NCBI RefSeq assembly: GCF_028688795.1
Contig: NZ_JAQTXM010000004.1
Location: 152,250-216,249 of the forward strand
Reading direction: 5' to 3'
DNA length: 64,000 nt
From: Rhodoferax sp.
GTDB lineage: Bacteria > Pseudomonadota > Gammaproteobacteria > Burkholderiales > Burkholderiaceae_C
In this document: in pieces, positions 62,622-64,000 of the stretch
Layout: every line of letters begins with the position of its first letter
Numbering within the stretch: the first letter of the stretch is position 1
The notes under the pieces: generated by a model
Seen by the model: only the letters and a program-made list of their open reading frames with translations
Databases searched by the model: none
Told to the model about the DNA's origin: nothing
Translations under genes and position numbers: made by a program

Positions 62622-62710
62622 CAGATTTTTTCAATCACATATAGTCATCGTGAGCTTCTACAGGTGTAGTTAAGCTTAGGTGTTCTAGCTACCTATTTTA
62701 AAATGTCTAG
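62622..62710 (+). promoter_or_regulatory. Shared promoter-like element and structured leader, copy D
   Basis: ATTTTTTCAATCACATATA identical to copies A and B. The leader matches copy A closely: GTGAGCTTCTACAGGTGTAG, then TTAAGCTTAGGTG, then ACCTATTTTAAA. Both can form CTACA/TGTAG and TAGGT/ACCTA stems. It drives the last small GC-rich genes. Confidence 0.65.
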
Positions 62711-62730
62711 AATCTTCTGGAGAATAGAAC

Positions 62731-63567
62731 ATGTCCGCAACTATCATCAAGGCTTCGGCCAAGGGTATCATGGCCGCTCTGGCGGCAAAAAGCGTCAACG
62801 CTGCGTCTGTTGACGCAGCGCTGGCTGTTGCCAGCGCCATCGAGGCGCTGGTGGGGTGTGAGTTAGACATTGGTGTAGGGGAGGCACAAGGGTTCGTCGT
62901 GTTGAACTTCCCTGTGGAGGCAAACCGCCACGGCGGTTTGCCTCACCTGGTAGACACGCTGTGTCCTGCCGCAGGCTGGCAGGGTAAGGCAATCGTTGTC
63001 GACGGGGTAACTTGGGTAGAGATTCTCATGCAGCAGGTGGAAACACCTGCTGCAGTACCTCAACCTGTGGCAGTTCCGGCAGCCACGGCTGCTGCGGCGC
63101 CGGCAGTGCCAATGAAACCCATTGCGCCAGCAGTCCCTGCTGCACAGGCAGCTCCCACAATACCTGCTGCTGCCACCGGCGCCATCGAGCAGCTGCTGGC
63201 GCAGCTGACCAAGTCTGTCGAGTCAGTCAGCGGCGTGATTGCTGCGGCTTCGTCGGAGCGCAATGCGCTCCTGGCTGCCACCCAGGCAGCACTCGCACAA
63301 CGGCAGGAGTGCGACAAGGCTCTGACGGCCTTGTCTGCTCAGGTGGAGGTTGCCAAGCAAGCGACCGCTGCCGCACAAACGGCCGCGCAAGCGGCCGTAG
63401 CTGCTCTGGCTGCCAAGGCAGCAGCGCCGGCTGCCGCACCGGCCGCTAAGGCCGACTGGATGGACTCCACGCCGGTGAAGATCGGCTTGGGCGTGGCCGC
63501 GGCCGGCGTAGTGGTCGGAGCTGGGTACTTCGCGTACACAAAGTTCTTCGGCAACAACGCCGAGTAA
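62731..63567 (+). CDS. Ala-rich membrane-anchored protein, small GC-rich hairpin gene 7
   Basis: 278 residues, start after CTGGAG. An Ala/Pro/Val-rich stretch (about residues 108-150) leads to a long Ala/Gln/Glu coiled coil (~150-240) and a C-terminal membrane segment (IGLGVAAAGVVVGAGYFAYT). Perfect inverted repeats run throughout: 62799-62820, 62818-62837 and 62831-62851 (mutually competing), 62917-62944 (13 bp), 63029-63054 (11 bp, GAAA loop), 63255-63271, 63313-63335 and 63379-63398 (8 bp, GCAA loop). The product could be an envelope-acting early protein. Confidence 0.65.
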   Translation: MSATIIKASAKGIMAALAAKSVNAASVDAALAVASAIEALVGCELDIGVGEAQGFVVLNFPVEANRHGGLPHLVDTLCPAAGWQGKAIVVDGVTWVEILMQQVETPAAVPQPVAVPAATAAAAPAVPMKPIAPAVPAAQAAPTIPAAATGAIEQLLAQLTKSVESVSGVIAAASSERNALLAATQAALAQRQECDKALTALSAQVEVAKQATAAAQTAAQAAVAALAAKAAAPAAAPAAKADWMDSTPVKIGLGVAAAGVVVGAGYFAYTKFFGNNAE

Positions 63568-63578
63568 GTGGTTTTTTG

Positions 63579-63606
63579 GCCAGGTGAGAAATCACCTGGC
63601 TTTTTT
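63579..63606 (+). terminator. Intrinsic terminator
   Basis: GCCAGGTGA-GAAA-TCACCTGGC, a 9-bp stem with a GNRA loop, flanked by T6 on both sides. It lies between small GC-rich genes 7 and 8. Confidence 0.88.
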
Positions 63607-63630
63607 GTGTTTTCTAAGAAGGAGAGTTTC

Positions 63631-63858
63631 ATGGCTGATTTCAACTTCACCACTCCGGTGGTGTCCCTATCGACCTCGGACGCTGCGTCAGAGGCGCGCA
63701 AAACGAAGTACGACGCAATCGCGTCGTCCTCTTTTGTATCCAACCTTGGCACTGCTGCCAAGGTTGGGTTGTATGTTGGCGTCGCCGTTGGCGTCGCCAC
63801 CATCGTGGCAGGCGGCGCCCGCTGCCTGTCGAGTTCAATCTTCGGCAACGGAGATTGA
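63631..63858 (+). CDS. 75-residue membrane protein, small GC-rich hairpin gene 8
   Basis: Start after AAGGAGAG. The first half is Ser/Thr-rich; one membrane segment (VGLYVGVAVGVATIVAGGA) lies near the C-terminus. The coding strand has perfect inverted repeats: ACGACGC-AATC-GCGTCGT (63710-63727), an 11-bp stem at 63740-63767, and TCAATCT/AGATTGA (63835-63858), which includes the stop codon. It resembles a minor partner of gene 7, whose product also ends in a membrane segment. Confidence 0.62.
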   Translation: MADFNFTTPVVSLSTSDAASEARKTKYDAIASSSFVSNLGTAAKVGLYVGVAVGVATIVAGGARCLSSSIFGNGD

Positions 63859-63862
63859 GACA

Positions 63863-63892
63863 TTAGAATCGAATAACCCAATTCGATTCTAA
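63863..63892 (+). terminator. Hairpin after small GC-rich gene 8
   Basis: A perfect 12-bp stem, TTAGAATCGAAT and its complement, with a 6-nt loop, 4 nt after the stop. A-run, not T-run, follows, so this is not a standard intrinsic terminator. Confidence 0.5.
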
Positions 63893-63899
63893 AAAACTA

Positions 63900-63971
63900 C
63901 AGGAACATATCACTATGTTGGTGTAATAGGAAACACAGTTTCCTACTGCATCGATACGTGATATGTTCCTG
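63900..63971 (+). ncRNA. Structured RNA candidate at the window end
   Basis: CAGGAACATATCAC (63900-63913) pairs perfectly with GTGATATGTTCCTG (63958-63971), 14 bp, enclosing a second perfect hairpin, TAGGAAAC-ACA-GTTTCCTA (63927-63945). A T-rich tract (CTTCCTTTTATTTTTCTTT) follows. It could be a complex terminator or a small RNA; no reading frame is present. Confidence 0.5.
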
Positions 63972-64000
63972 CCTTCCTTTTATTTTTCTTTTTCTTTTTA

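Noticed and set aside
63012..63449. A second reading frame inside the Ala-rich gene
   Set aside because: A Cys/Ser/Gly-rich frame without a ribosome site; it arises from the GC-rich Ala codons of the real gene.
62792..63460. Inverted repeats as REP-like elements or restriction sites
   Set aside because: Every stem has its own sequence and they lie within codons; they do not form a repeat family.
1..64000. tRNA genes, CRISPR arrays or IS elements
   Set aside because: No cloverleaf with a TTCRA arm, no regularly spaced direct repeats and no transposase motifs were found on reading both strands.

Overview
This window is a stretch of a large tailed-phage genome, most likely a jumbo myovirus of a Gram-negative host. 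The main evidence is a multisubunit phage RNA polymerase (beta-prime N-terminal half at 47692, beta at 49343-56043, probable beta C-terminal piece at 25407), a T4-type prohead protease, a PAAR tip and spike pair, a cassette of tail-fibre-like genes, a 2970-residue probable tape-measure protein with two peptidoglycan-cleaving domains, a Rad50/gp46-like ATPase, a RuvC-like resolvase, and a lipoprotein next to a membrane protein that may be a spanin pair. I saw no tRNA, rRNA, CRISPR array, IS element or integrase.

Layout. Genes lie in 13 alternating strand blocks, most of them closed by strong hairpin terminators that share a CATAAA...TTTATG outer stem. 1-4.7 kb (+): virion-like proteins, RuvC and a CYTH-domain protein. 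4.75-8.8 kb (-): four fibre/baseplate genes with NPH..TK.Q.GLGNV repeats. 9-16.5 kb: PAAR and spike, Rad50-like ATPase, baseplate-like proteins. 16.5-19.3 kb (+): candidate spanins and an RNase H fusion. 19.3-21.2 kb (-): a six-bladed propeller protein and one other. 21.3-28.2 kb (+): small GC-rich genes, a RecA-fold ATPase, RNAP beta-C, a second propeller and a SLOG protein. 28.9-36.4 kb (+): mostly unknowns, plus a DHH phosphoesterase. 36.5-47.6 kb (-): two large virion proteins. 47.7-63.9 kb (+): RNAP, head genes, and another pair of small GC-rich genes.

Two things stand out. First, the RNAP beta gene carries three group I introns. Two are in tandem and separated by an exon of only 11 nt, which restores the conserved DDPKRVNF segment; the third carries an HNH endonuclease gene and interrupts the catalytic GDK motif. 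Splicing at the predicted sites gives one 1438-residue protein in frame. Second, eight small GC-rich genes (21365, 21893, 22368, 24677, 24928, 33853, 62731, 63631) have coding sequences built from successive perfect inverted repeats, often with GNRA or UUCG loops and often with a hairpin across the stop codon. Their four transcription units share a promoter-like element (ATTTTTTCAATCACATATA), and two contain a duplicated two-hairpin RNA element whose stem shows a compensatory base change. I know of no described system that matches this class of genes.

Many products have no function I can recognise; these are described as seen. Functional calls rest on motifs read by eye, not on database searches.
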